DNA of 64,000 nt from Trichinella spiralis (GCA_000181795.3 CM012955.1:12353643-12417642), one strand, 5' to 3'. Positions 30,384-43,103 are shown, counted from the first letter of the stretch. Numbers and translations: made by a program. Notes: a model not told the origin generated them from the letters alone.

Positions 30384-33300
30384 ATGTGTGACGTGGAGAT
30401 GGAATCGGATGGTTTTGGCGAAGAAACTCTCGATGCGAGTGAAATTTGCGATCCATTTGAAAGCAAAGATGAGGAAATTGCCACCGAATACAAGCCGTCC
30501 GTAAAATGTGAAGAAGATCCTATTGAGTGTGAAGAAAGTCACATTTCTGTGCTGGAAGACACTGGAAATGGCGAATTTGAAACTGGGCTTCCTGGAAATG
30601 AAGATGATATTGTGGCTTCTCTTACGAAAAAGGGCCTTAACGAAAAAGTTGCCGAAGCGATGACAAAGTTAATATGCAATGGTAATGTGGATTTGTTTTT
30701 TTTTCTATTTTGATATCTATTTGGTTGTTTTTACGCGTTGAAAATTAAGTTTGGTTTGTTCCTAAATTTCCACAATACTCTAGGCGTGATAATGTTGGAA
30801 GATGTGGATGATCGTATTCTGGAAATAATAAGCTCGATGCGTGTGGAGCAAGCGTTGTGCGTTATTCAAAAGTTCAAAGAAGTTGATCTCTTGGGCGTTT
30901 CGTGCACTGCGGCTTATTTGGGTTCGTTGATGAAAACGTTTCGCGATCGTGTCAAAAATTACGGATTGCAAGAAGCAATGAAACAGCCGTTGATGGACGG
31001 ACCTGACCGTGACGCTATGAATGTACGTATGGGTGTTGTTGTTTGTTTGTTTTGTCGTTTGTGCAGGTTTGTTGAACGAAACATTTTCAGAGTATAGTTG
31101 CCCGTACAGGTTATCCAACTGAAGTGACCATAGGTCAGCGCAAATATGGTGGTCCACCGCCAGATTACGAAGGACCCCCTCCTGGGCCAGGTTGCGAAGT
31201 AAGATTTGGAAAATGGAAGAATGAATCATTTTGTTTATTTTGTTGTGATGCGAATAAATAATAAATAATTGATTGATTGGTCGATTAATTAAATTTGCCT
31301 TGTTTCAGATTTACATTGGAAAAATTCCCAAGGGTATTTTTGAAGATACTTTAATTCCATTATTTGAACAATGCGGCAAGATTTACGACATTCGCGTAAT
31401 GATGGACCCATTGTCCGGAACAAACAAAGGCTACGCTTTTGTGACGTACTGTGATAAAAGTTCAGCGACAGAGGCTGCAAAAAAGGTAAGCGGCATTTGT
31501 GCACAGTTGAGTTCTGTGCGCATTGCAGGTTTGTGTGTTTGTATCTCGTTTGGAAAGCAGCTTATTTATTGAATGAGTCGGTCGTTGCGTTATCAGACTG
31601 ACCATTTCTGTGGTCAGTCGCGTGTGGAAATTCGTCCAACGTGTCCTAGCAATAATCCTGATGTTCTTTCTTGCAGTTTTCCTGTCCATCTGAATTTTAA
31701 TCTCTGATTGATTGATTTTCAAATCACCGCCAAATCAATTGACCACTTTTGTTCGGCCAATTGTTGTTCATATTTTTGCCTCTTTGCGGACAAAAATAAG
31801 TAGTTTGTCTGTGTGTGTGCGTGTGCGATTGATGCAAATGCGACTTGTCGACGTTTCTGCGAGGCATGTTGGCAATAAGAATTTTGCCATTGTCGCCGTT
31901 TGGTTTTTTTTTATTTTCGCCACAGAATAATCAATACATGTATTTTGATTTCTTTAGGCTTGTTGGCCGGTTTTTCATGTGCTTTAATTTTCATCTGTAT
32001 TTTTCTCACATTTTTTCTCGGCTTTACTTTCAGACTCGAAATTTTCAAAAGCTCCACCTGAGTCCAATCTTTTGATTTTTTTTATAGTTTGAAGGCTACG
32101 AAATTAAAAATGGCAAACGTTTGCGTGTAAACGTCTCTGTAGCGAACACCCGTTTATTTGTTGGAAATATTCCTAAAAGCAAAGGAAAGGAGGACATAAT
32201 GGAAGAATTTTCAAAAGTCTCAGGTATATTTTCCGAGGAAGATGAGAATTAAAAAAAAATACGAAAAGAACTCTTGATTTGTCATGACGTCTCTTTTCAT
32301 TTTATTTAAAAACAGTCGAGGCGACAATTTTTGTTAATTTTATTTTTTTAATATCTATCTTTTGATAACGAACCACAAAATTGAGAAATATCATGAACAG
32401 TTTGTTTTTTTCTTTGGTTTTCAATTATTTTTCTGCGTTTGTTGTTCTGGTTGATGTTGTTGTTGTTGTTGTTGTTGTTGTGATTATTGTTATATCATTG
32501 TTGTTGTTCATTGTTGCTTGTTGTTTTTAGGCGTTCAGAATATCACAGATGTGATTATGTATTCGAATCCGAATGATCCGGTTAACAAGAAAAATCGAGG
32601 ATTCTGCTTTTTGGAATTTGCCGATCACAAGTCGGCGTCGCAGGCCAAGCGACGTCTGGGCAGTAGTCGTTTTCGACCTTGGATGATGGAATTGGTCGTA
32701 GAATGGGCAGAAACTCAGGACGACGTGGACAAGGAAACTATGTCTAAAGTTTAACACTTTTTATTTTTTGAAAAAATTTTCCACTCGATGAAAAATATAT
32801 TTCATTTATTTGTAATTGCCGGTAAATTTGATTTTTAGGTTAAAATATTGTACCTTCGTCCGTTGAAGGATTCGGTTTCCGAAGAAGAATTGAGAGTCAG
32901 GTTTTCCCAGTATGGTACTGTAGAACGTGTCAAGCGTATAAAAGATTATGCTTTTGTGCATTTTGCCGAGCGAGAACAAGCCGAAAAGGTTTTTCGCCTG
33001 TCTTTTTTTTTCTGATTGACGCTTATGTTTCAATTCCATTTGTGGTCATTTTTCAGGCTATTGAAGCGATGAAGGGCCAAGAATTTGATGGTGTTCCTTG
33101 CGAAGTTTCTTTCGCAAAGCCTACGGATCGCAAACGGAAAGACGTCAGAATTGGCGCCAGTGGTGGTGGCGGTGGCGGGGGCAGTGGCACTGGCAATGTC
33201 GGTGTCGGTCTCGGTCCCGGAAGTCGCGCCAATAATGGAGTGGATTCTCGACGTTTGGATTCTTTTGGAAATTATTCTCGAGCCAACTTATCAAGAGGTG

Positions 33301-33850
33301 GTGGTGGTCCACCCATGCAGTACCATTCGCGTAATCAATCAATTTTTTTTTGATATGCTGTAAATTTTGTCCTCGTCTTCGATATGTATATATATATTTT
33401 ATTCGATTGCATTTGTGCTGTGTGAATTTTAGCTTGGATTCAAGGACCTCCGCCAAATTTTGGATATCCAGCTACGCTCGGACCGCCGTTTGGAGCGGGC
33501 TATTTTGGCGGTTTTGCCGCCGGTGCTGGAATCCAACAGCATCCTGGCATGCTTACCACTAGAGATTGTCGTTTCCTTGGGGTAATGGTAGTTGTGCTTT
33601 GGAAAATTTTTTCTTCTCTAAAAAAAAGACTTTTTGACAGAATGTTGCGTTCGGGCAGGGCGGTCCATTTGGCGCTGTAAATCAATCGCCTTTTGCGAAC
33701 GCAGTCGGTGGTGGGAGCCGTGCACCGCCCAGTGGTGGTGGACGGTCTTTGGGAATGAACAAGCGGCGACACCTGGGCGGCGGAGGTACGGCCGGCACGG
33801 CGAAACGCGATCGACCAATTGGCGGAAGTGTCAACAAACGCCTGATCTGA
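30384..33850 (+). CDS. hnRNP Q/R (SYNCRIP-type) RNA-binding protein
   Basis: RNA-binding protein acting in mRNA splicing, stability and transport. Ten exons: 30384-30681, 30784-31022, 31091-31198, 31309-31485, 32088-32223, 32531-32748, 32839-32988, 33057-33330, 33433-33581 and 33641-33850. They total 1959 bases, 652 residues, with all phases closing. An acidic N-terminal part is followed by the family's helical NURR domain (about residues 80-185), the hallmark RTGYP...GQRKYGGPPPD linker, and three RRMs. RRM1 (about 216-295) has IYIGKIP and KGYAFVTY. RRM2 (about 298-376) has RLFVGNIP and NRGFCFLEF. RRM3 (about 393-465) has VKILYLRPL and KDYAFVHF. The C-tail is Gly-rich with one RGG and a basic end. 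An acceptor-like TTTGTAG lies 11 bases before the ATG. Confidence 0.95.
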
Positions 33851-35363
33851 CCACCTTTTTGCCGTTTATAATATTATGATCATTCATCATCAATTGTCAC
33901 GCTATTTATCCATGGACATTTAGTATTTATATCCGTTTCGTGAGAAATGCGTAGTCTTACCCAACGTTTAGTTAATTAAACAGTAAGGTTCAATTTTTTT
34001 TTCAGGAAAAATCTGTGAACCGTTGGATTATTCATTTCACGTAAACATTAAAACAATTCTTTAATTAAGCTGTGTAGAGTTTTTGATTTTGCACTTCGTA
34101 AAAAGCAGTGAAACTGCAAGCGGCCGCACTGTTCAGTTTTATCTGTAGATTCGAAATAGTTGAAATTTTGCAAATTAAAAAAAAAATTTTATCCCAACAA
34201 AATATGCTCATAAGTTGATTGATGCCCAAATCTCTCTACACGCTTGTGTCATTCTGAAGATCGATTTGTTAACTGTAGTATACAGTATACACATGATAAG
34301 TATAAATTTAACTTTTGTATAATATTGCGTGCACATGATGAGATATTATATTGCATTTATTTATTTTATTAGTTTTATATTTTGTTTGCGTGAAACTAAT
34401 GCACTACTGAATGGTGGTTGAGACATTGTGAATTAATTGTCTGTCGGAAGCTTGATAATTAATAGTAATAATGATGAGCATAATTAATGCTTTCTTGTTG
34501 CAAGAAAGACGAATGGAATTAGTGCTTGATAAATAAACAAATTAATTAATTAATTAATCAATTCTTAACTACAATGTACAGTAAAGTGCGGTTTGGTAGG
34601 TTCAATAGCTCTGGGGCGGGGGTCGTTCTATAAAATTGCAGCAGTAATCAGTTGAACAAAAATTCTTAGTCAATTCATTAATCTTCTTTAGTCAGACAAA
34701 TAGATTTTTTGAGCAAAAAAAGCAAACATTGCCTGTCAAGGATAAAAATGTTTTATCAATGAGCAAAGCAGAAGCCAGCACATTATCACTGAAAGTGATA
34801 ATGGCAATGATAATAACAATATGAATTGCCCGTGAACGTTCAGTTATTTATAGAAGTTTCTTTTTCGGTCACATTTTATTTTGCAACAGCAAAAACTGTA
34901 CGTTTTTATTTAAAAACGTAAAATTAAAAAATACGAGAATGCATTTTCAAAAAATATTGCTGGTACAGTATAAGAATGTGATATTGATGTTTTACTGTTA
35001 GTTTTACGCAAGTACTTGCATTTCATAAAGGTACAGTAATTGGGCTCTTGGTCATTGTTCAATGTCAGAATGGGAGGGTGTTGTAAATTTGACTTTAATC
35101 AAGTTATTCTGCTTTTTAATTGATTGTTAATATAGTGTTTATTTGTTTTAGATATTTTTTCAGCTGCGCTGGAAGTGATAGTGGAATCTGAAAATAGTTG
35201 CCAATTATAAAATGTTTGAATTTCTCTATGGGTATTTTATTTTTATTTTAATCTGTTTCATTTTCTAAACGACAATTGACTGATTCATCGATTGACTATT
35301 TGTTCGTTTGTGTTTATTATTTTTTTCTTTTTGTCCTTTTATTCACTGTTTGTCTCAGATGAT
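33851..35363. other. Intergenic region between hnRNP Q/R and TSC2
   Basis: This holds the hnRNP 3' untranslated region and the TSC2 upstream region. I see no coding sequence. An AATT tetramer run lies at about 34,538-34,560. The two genes run in the same direction but are 1.5 kb apart, which is too far for typical worm operons. Confidence 0.6.
34048..34053 (+). terminator. Probable poly(A) signal of the hnRNP Q/R gene
   Basis: ATTAAA, the commonest variant of the poly(A) signal, lies about 200 bases after the stop codon, in an AT-rich 3' region. No canonical AATAAA was noticed closer to the stop. The choice is by position and motif only. Confidence 0.4.
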
Positions 35364-35415
35364 ATGGGATCGAAGGAATGCCTCAAGGACAAGCTGGCGA
35401 GACTGCTCCACCTGA
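35359..35415 (+). promoter_or_regulatory. Overlapping upstream ATG at the TSC2 start
   Basis: The acceptor-like TTTGTCTCAG ends at 35,358. The next bases are ATGATATGGG: an out-of-frame ATG at 35,359 lies five bases before the ATG at 35,364 that opens the tuberin frame. The upstream frame would run about 18 codons to a TGA. The 35,364 start is preferred because its product aligns with the tuberin N-terminus. If the messenger begins at this acceptor, the first ATG lies almost at the splice junction and would be read poorly. Confidence 0.4.
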
Positions 35416-38400
35416 GAAATTCCGTTGAGGATGGAAGCACAGACGAGCAGTTTCCGGAAGCGGATCACGCGCTGTGTCTAGCCGTTGCCAAGCAGCTGAC
35501 CGAAAGCGACGACGCCGGTGATTTGGTGGCTTTGATTCAAGAGCTGATTGCGGTCGTGGAACAGACGAAGCTGCCTGCTGAAGTTGTGGAACTGCTCTGG
35601 AAGCGAGTCAGCCAGCTGATTTCCGACGACTGCACGCTGGATGAGCACCGACTGACTGCGTTGGAATTTCTGACCACGTTGACCAAAGTCCAGTACGAAA
35701 CGTTGGACAAGTTGAGAACGTCGCTTTGTTTGTTGCTGATCAATCCCAGAAAGCTGAAATGCGACGCGCCGCCTCTGCTCCATTTGGTGCGCAGTTTGAC
35801 CAAAGACGGTCTCGACATACGGGGCTTCGAAAACCATCTCGGCGAACTGATCGTCCATTATATGGAATTTATTCCGCCGGCCAGCGCGAGCAGTTTCGCC
35901 TTTATGGAACTGTTGCAGGGCGTGGTTGGCCACCACACGGACACTTTGGACGAAAAGCAGCTGTGCAACGTGCTCACCTACGTCTGTTTGGTCACTCAGG
36001 ATGCGAACAGTACCGCCGTCAAAATCATCTGCGCGTTGAACATCCTGGACTTGGTTCGAAGCAATGCCCATTTGCCCAGCGACTGTCTGGCGTTCGCCGT
36101 CCATTCCCTTTGCAAGCTGGTGCCCCGGGACGACGTTTTCACCTACGTCTGGCGCACCATGCAAGGACTGTTCAACAGCTCCGTCGGCGACGCGGTGATT
36201 TGGCATCTTTGTCAAATAATGCAGGTTTGTTATTTGTTAAATTTTACGAAATCAGAAGAAAAAAACATCTAATTATTTCTTCCTTTATTTATTTATTTCT
36301 TGTTTTGCCTTTTTCTCCATCTTCTATATCATCGTGTATTTCGTGGTGGTGGTATTTGCTAATGTTTTGTTCCGCTTAGTCATTTCTATTGATTTTTCTC
36401 TTTTTTTTAAATATTTTTCACGATTGATTTTTTTTCCAATCCACTGGAAGGAAATTGATAAGTTTTTCAATCAAATGTTCAACAACGTTGTTGTTTCTAT
36501 TTCGAGATCGAGAACAAACACAACAGCGTTGAAAATTATTCATCGAACTTATGGTAGAATTCGATTGTTTGTTTAATGGATTAATCATAGTTTGCTTTTC
36601 TTTAATTAGTCGCATAGTTTGATAATTATATATGTTCGTGCAATTGAGCGTTATTATTGGTGTTGTTAAATTATTAATATTCGATACATTTTCAGCACAT
36701 CGCATTGGGTACAAGTTACATTGATATGACGTTGTTGCAAATGGCTCGTTGCGTTTCCAGTTTCCCGTTGACCAGCAGTTTGCAGGTAGAGTTTATTGAT
36801 AACTTTCAATTAGCTAGTGTGAATTGGTTAAGCTTGATCATCTGGACTGTTAGGTTATGGGATAATAGATGCATTGACAGCTGTGAACTTGATCAGATCA
36901 TTTTTTTCCGCATGCTGTGATATTTTATATTATTTTATTCTTGTTCTATTGCACGAAACGTGGCGGTTTTGTAATTTTTGATTTTGGTTTCTCATACCAC
37001 TAGCGCAGAAAAAAAACGAAAAGAACAACACCAAACAGAAATATAATTTGAAATTAATGGCGATGGTGTGCTGGTTTGCTTAAATTTTACGTTTCAATTT
37101 GTTGCATCTTTTCATCCATTTCTTCTTCTTCTTCTTCTTCAGGTTATGTGATGTTGCATTTGTTTTCTCGCTGCGTTATTTTTTGCTCACCCCATTAGAT
37201 GTGTAGCTAGATAGTCGGTAGTAGACAGTAGTGGTAGTGGTAGTGGTAGATACATTATGATTTTTTTTGCTTCGTTTTTTCTTTCTTCCATTTTTTTGTT
37301 TGTACATCGTTGTTTGGATCATTTCGTTAACTGTCATTTTATTTAGAAATTGTTGTCCAGTGTTTTTAGCTTTTACAATCATTACAGTAATGAAGGTGGA
37401 GCAGAAATCTTTTTCTGCGTCATGCATTCACGCCTTTCGATGGTTCGTTATCGTCTGTCTGTCTGTCTGTCTGTCTGTTGGCATTTTTCTTCCCATCTCT
37501 GATCAGAATGCACAAAATGGCTGCTGTGCAGCCGAAGAAAACTGAAATTTTACATTTAAAAAAAATAAAAACAACAGCAAAAAGCAAAGTTATGTGAAAT
37601 TTTCCATAATTAGTTGTGGAAGCATTTTCTTTTTAACTATTGATCATCTTCTCTGTTTTTTTTTGTTTTGATGATTTTTTCCATTTTCTTTTTAAATTTA
37701 TTATTCATCATTATTATTGTTATTTATTTTGCTCGGCATGAATGCCAGGTTAAATTTTTGATTGCACTTTTCTTTGCTCGTCTCTCTAACTGCTTTGAAC
37801 GGAGTGACCGACCGTACGCTGCAGAGTTGATTAAGAAAAATTAAGTTCTCTTTTTTTTTTATTTTGATTTTTCAATTTCATTTTCGTTCAAGTTGCACAA
37901 CATATTTGTACATTTAATTCGATCAATCTGTTTGTGTACTGCAAGTTCAGTTTTGTCCACTGAACGCACGCACGCTTGCACCTGAAAATCTAATTTTGCT
38001 CGATTTATTTATTTGGATTTTTTCATTTTAAAATGCAACAATCATTTATTCGAAGAAAACAAAAATACACAGTTAATTCTATTTAATTATTGCGCATTGT
38101 TTGTGGGAAAATTTCCAAATACTGTACCAGATTTTTCATTCTTCTCCAACTACACTTCTTTCGACGTTCGTTCGCACATTTTGCAATTTGTAATACTGAT
38201 GAAATTTTGCACAGCACATTTATATAAAAGGCGAAAATTAATAAAAAGTTAAAAAAATCATATTTATATTTTTAGATATATTTAGCATTGTTGACAATCG
38301 GTTTGTCGTGGTTGTTGTTTTTATTCTAATATGCTTCTGTTTTGATGTTTCAGTTGAATCAGTTGTTCAAATTTTGGCCGCTTACAAAATCAGTCACCTT

Positions 38401-40259
38401 TTCACTCTGTTCAATACCTGGGCAACGATTTAAAAGTCACTATTAATATTTATTTATTTATTTATTGCTATTGTTTTTTTGAATGTTATAATAATATTGT
38501 GTTTTGACATAATTTTAAAATAGATCTTGTGAACAGCTAAAAGTTTTGTTACTAAAATTCAGGATGCAGGAAGAAAAATGATCAATTTAATCAAATGAGT
38601 GAAAAAAATGTTATTTTGTTTTATTAATATGATAATAATAATAATAATAATAATAGTGAAGTAAGTGGTGTGAATTTTTTCAAATGGAATGATATATTTT
38701 TGCAGGATGTAGGTACCAGAGATCCTAGAATAATTCGATCAGCGGTAATTTGTGCCAGTCGGGCTTTGTGGGGACAGAAACGTGCCGAAGCGGTGACTGT
38801 TCTGCCCGAAGCGGTGCTTCCGTCCATGCGACTTTCGTTGAGTTGCGGCGACGTGGCCGTAATTGTGGAAGTGATCTCGTCGGTTAGAACGCTGGTGGAA
38901 AAGTGCGGTGCCAATTTGAACAGCCTGAGTTGGTTTTCCATTTTGCATCTCCTGACCACCGTGCACGATTGGATTGACAACTGCGACCAGTACCAGACGG
39001 CGGCTGTCGATTCACCAGACCGGAGCCTGGTGATTGGCCATTTTTGCTCCACGGTCGAGTTTGTCCAGCAGCTGATTGGCCAACATCTGTTCAGCGGTTC
39101 GTTGGAAACGTTCTACACACTGGTCGAACAAGGGGCGTCGCTTTTGGACCAGAACGTGGTCACCAGCATGCTGCGCTACAAGGCCAAAGCGTTTTCGTCG
39201 TTGACGACGGACTTTTTGGGCACCGTTTCCAAAGCGATGCAGATGTTCTTTTTCGACGACAACCGCACGACGGTTCGCGTTTGTGCGATCAAAATTTTCC
39301 AAGAACTATTTGCCCAATATTCGGAATTGTACCCCTACTTGACCATGCAGCCGATCGCGTCCGCGTTGATCAGCAGCGTTCTCAACGAACAAGACCACCG
39401 GGTCATTGGCAGCGTGTTGGAGCTGATGCTGGCCATGGCCGTCGCCACTGCTGAAGATGAGATTTATTTTTTCGAAGTCATGGATATTGCTCAAAAATTC
39501 ATCACCGACTACCTCGTGACCGCTTGCAGCGAACCACTGCCGTCAGAAGACGAGTTGGCCAAATTTGCTGCCAATGTCCAACTGGTGCTAAACGGTCTTG
39601 TCAACATGCTCAAGTTGAAATTTCAAACTTTGTACGGGTCAATGGTACAGCGTGTGCTCAAATTGATCATTGACACGTTGCTATTCCAATATGAAAGGTT
39701 CGATCGTTTTTTCCAATTTGACGAAAATCTAATATTGTAATTTGTTCTGTTCTATTATTCTTCAGGGGCATCTGCAACGTATTTCTTGGTGATTGTCGAA
39801 AAATGATGCTGCAATTTTTGCTCTCTCTCCGATGCGATTCATCTTGCCGGTGTTTGGCTTATTTGCACGAACGAAGAGTCACACCAATGGCGAATGCTTT
39901 CGTTGTTGTCGACCGGTGCTATGAACGAGCGCTGAACGAAAAAGCGAACGGCCATTCGTCTCAGGAATCGAATTCCAATGCTCAACGGACCACGGTGGAC
40001 GGAAACGACAGTAATTTGATTGTCCACTTTAACATAAACGAATTGTGGGAGTTGATTTTGAAAGCAATCAAAACGGAACGCTATTGGCCAGCTTTGAAGC
40101 AACTGTTCGTCAGTTTGAAGTATCTTCTTCATGATCGTTACTTCATCCAAGGTTGGCAAGAACAAAAAACTAAGCGACAACAAAACAACACTGTCAACAA
40201 TAGCAGTGGTGATGGCGATCAGAGAAAAGAAAAAAAAGAAAAAGATGATGATGATTGCA

Positions 40260-40291
<32 letters not shown>

Positions 40292-42877
40292 AATGATAAT
40301 GCTGACGGAGGTGGAAATGTACGAACACTTTGTGTTGAATTGTTGCGCCTGATTGCCAACCCACGTCGCAGTGACCAAATGCTGCCGTCGCCGAAGGAAA
40401 GTGGCTTCGATTCAGCCGACATGAATGAATTTGTCTACCCAATACTGGCCGAGCTTGTCTCTTACAAGCACATTTTGAGCAAGCAGACTTTGAACGGCAT
40501 CGCGATGGCCACTCAAGGCGGTATCAAAAGTCCCAAATCGACGCAGGCTGTAATTGCCACGACTTATTGTATGCTGTTGATTCCGGACGTGATGAAGCCG
40601 ATGATGTGCAGTTTGATATCTCAGTTAGCCGACTTGCCCTACACGCCAACACTTGCCATTGCCGTACTTGAACTACTGGATCAGTTGGTGCTTTCTCCGA
40701 ATTTGTATTCTACTTTTGCGGCCAAACATTACCGACGTTTGTTCACCATACTCAGTGTTTGTATGAATCCGTTTCGTTTTACCTGCTTCATCGTCGCACG
40801 TTCATTTCGAGTAAGTGAACCAAAATACTACCGAGAAAATTTGTTTTTTCTTATTTTAAATTTTGCATACATTTTTTTAAGTCTATATTACGTTGGTACA
40901 GCGTGATCAGTGTTGATATTCGTCAGTCGATCGCAAAATCAGTATTGGAACAGTTGGATTTGAGCATCGCGGCCGAAACGGGCAACGTGAACGAGGATTT
41001 GAAAACGCTCAACAAAGAACTGCGTGCAGTCTGTTCAGAGTATTTCACTTACGAAAGTTTCATGGGTGAAATGACCGCTTACGACGAACCGGATACTCAT
41101 TTCCATCGACTGCGGTCAGCTAGCTGGTACTCAGAAGGTCGCATTGTGACCGTGTCGTCGTTGATCAGCAAAGAAGTGTTTTACAAGCGTTGCATCGAAG
41201 CCAGTCCCCCCGTTCGAGAGTTGGCCCAATTGCGACTGCAGACCACCAACACCAATGGACAGTCGGGCAAGGCAACGGGCGAAAAAGATGCCGATGACGA
41301 AGAGCCGGTTGCACTTTTCAAACGGTTGCATTCAATTGGTGCCAAGTTCAAAGAAGCGAAATCCACTTTGCCCGGTCGCACCAGGTCGAAAGATGATTCG
41401 TCCATTCGTCGAAGCAACGTTGACAAAAGTTCCAAAACGACTAACAGTAGTAGAAAAGTCCACAAAAAATACAACAGCAGTACCACTGATACGCCTAGTT
41501 CCGACGCAACGAATGCGAATGGCAATTCCAACAACACCAGCACCACCGGAAGCGTCAACAGTACGCCACGGAAATTGAAAAATGATCGGCGAGTTCGTCA
41601 CGCGTCAACTTTGCCCACCGCTGGATGGGATTGGATCGACCATTTGGAAAAGCAGCAGAAAAGTAGCTGCTTCGAAGTGACCATACGTACGGCTGTGATG
41701 AAGAAACGATGGTTGTTAGTGCCGAAAGTTGTCGGCCAAGATGTAAATTCTGCCATTGTGCTGTTGCTGCACGGTGCTGTGGCACAAAGTCGACAAATGT
41801 TGAACTCTGTCAAGAGCAGCACCGGCAAAAATGAATCAGACGATCAAACTGACGATTCGTCAACGTCGAATCGTATTGAAATGCTGCTCAAGGATGTGAA
41901 CCCAGGTGGCAATGGTCGACTGTTGGGCGACAGCCTGTTGCTGGGCTTGCTTCGTATTACCAACGACGACGACAGCTGTTGGCCATTGGCCAACGATTCG
42001 GCCATCGGCTTGGCTTTGAAGATGTTCGATTTGATCACCAAATTTGAAACTTACAAAATAGGCGTGGTCTATGTCGGTATTGATCAGTCTTCTGAGACTG
42101 AAATTTTGGCCAACGAGCACGGCAGTGAACGTTACCATCGTTTCTTGGACCGTCTCGGCCAGATGGTGCCACTGGACGAGAACAGTCGTCTTCGCTGGTA
42201 TCTTGGTGGATTGGATATTGGGGGGCGTGACGGCCAGTTCACTTACGTCTGGAGTCAGGCAAATGAACAGGTCGTTTTTCACGTCGCGACGTTGATGCCT
42301 ACCACGCTTGCACAAGATCCTCAGTGCACCGGCAAAAAGTTGCACATCGGCAATGATTTCGTCACAATCGTCTACAACGACAGCGACATGGAATACAAAA
42401 TTGACACCATTTCTGGTCAACTGTCCGCGGTGGTGATTGTAGTACGACCAATTGACCAGCACACACAGTTGATCACTTTGACAGCCAAAGATGAAGTATG
42501 CGAATGATAATTTGATTTTTTTTTCTGTTTTTAAGTTTTTATTTTTTCTAATCACGTAAATAATAATGATGAGGAAAAACAAAATGAGAGAATCCATAGC
42601 ACAACAGAGAACGTGATGAGCGTTGTTAATTTGTCTGATTGATTCATAGATTGTGAAATGGCTAGCGCTGAAACAGGTTCAAGTATCGGACGAATTGGCG
42701 CCAATGTTGTGCAGGCAGATGGCTATTCGGGCAGAATTGTCGGCAAGAATTTGGCTTGCGCAGCGCAACTGTGGAAAAGCGCTCGACTCGAACATCATGG
42801 AACGGCACCGTCAGATAAATCGTATTAAAGAGAAATTCAGCACTGAACGATTCAGTTGGACAGATATTTTCCAATAA
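35364..42877 (+). CDS. TSC2: Tuberin (TSC2), RhebGAP subunit of the TSC complex
   Basis: Tuberin with hamartin forms the TSC complex, which turns Rheb off and so restrains TORC1. Six exons: 35364-36224, 36696-36785, 38706-39697, 39766-40810, 40882-42495 and 42650-42877. They sum to 4830 bases, 1609 residues (human about 1800), with all phases closing. A long helical-repeat N-terminus starts MGSKECLKDKLARLL, comparable to human SGLKEKFKILL. The RapGAP domain (about 1375-1555) shows NEHGSERYHRFL, WYLGGLDIGG, DGQFTYVW, FHVATLMPT and HIGNDFVTIVYND; the Asn at residue 1487 (codon 42352) is the catalytic asparagine thumb. The last exon resembles the human C-terminal segment after the GAP domain. 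An Asp-rich run sits at 40235-40310. Linker motifs RLRSAS and RVRHAS fit Akt sites. No frame damage was seen. Confidence 0.95.
36786..38705 (+). other. TSC2 intron 2 (1.9 kb)
   Basis: This is the largest intron of the gene. It contains a GTCT tandem run at about 37,454-37,480, a CTT run near 37,123-37,140, a GTAGTG run near 37,225-37,248 and an ATA run at 38,633-38,655. No nested gene is evident on either strand. Confidence 0.7.
40235..40310 (+). repeat. GAT/GAC repeat coding poly-Asp in TSC2
   Basis: An in-frame run of GAT codons, broken by AAT and GCT, encodes about 17 Asp with a few Asn, Cys and Ala. Lys/Glu codons precede it and GGAGGTGGA follows. The run is a multiple of three bases, so the frame is kept. 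It falls in an unstructured insertion between helical repeats, and its length may vary between individuals. Confidence 0.85.
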
Positions 42878-43052
42878 TGGCCGGCTGCCGTACACAAATG
42901 CTAATTTATAATGAATAATGCTATTTTTAAACGACACGCACAGGCACACACACACACACACACTGAACGTATTAACTGGTATTTTTTTTTATTTCTTTTG
43001 TATTTTAGCTTTCTCACAAATTTAATTGTGCTAAAATTGAAATTAAACTTTT

Positions 43053-43058
43053 AATAAA
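43053..43058 (+). terminator. Probable poly(A) signal of TSC2
   Basis: AATAAA lies 176 bases after the TSC2 stop codon, followed by T-rich sequence. It is the first canonical signal downstream. A CA dinucleotide run (about 42,944-42,962) lies in the 3' untranslated region before it. Confidence 0.5.
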
Positions 43059-43103
43059 TTGAAAATTATTTTTATTCGCTTTAACGATTCACCAGAAAAA
43101 AGT

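Noticed and set aside
33851-35363. hnRNP Q/R and TSC2 as a worm-style operon
   Set aside because: The gap is 1.5 kb and contains a probable poly(A) signal; typical operon gaps are about 100 bases.
35478-36215. 245-codon minus-strand frame in TSC2 exon 1
   Set aside because: Antisense shadow of the tuberin exon, caused by its GC-richer codon use.
41860-42597. 245-codon minus-strand frame in TSC2 exon 5
   Set aside because: Antisense of the RapGAP-coding exon; the plus strand has clear domain homology.
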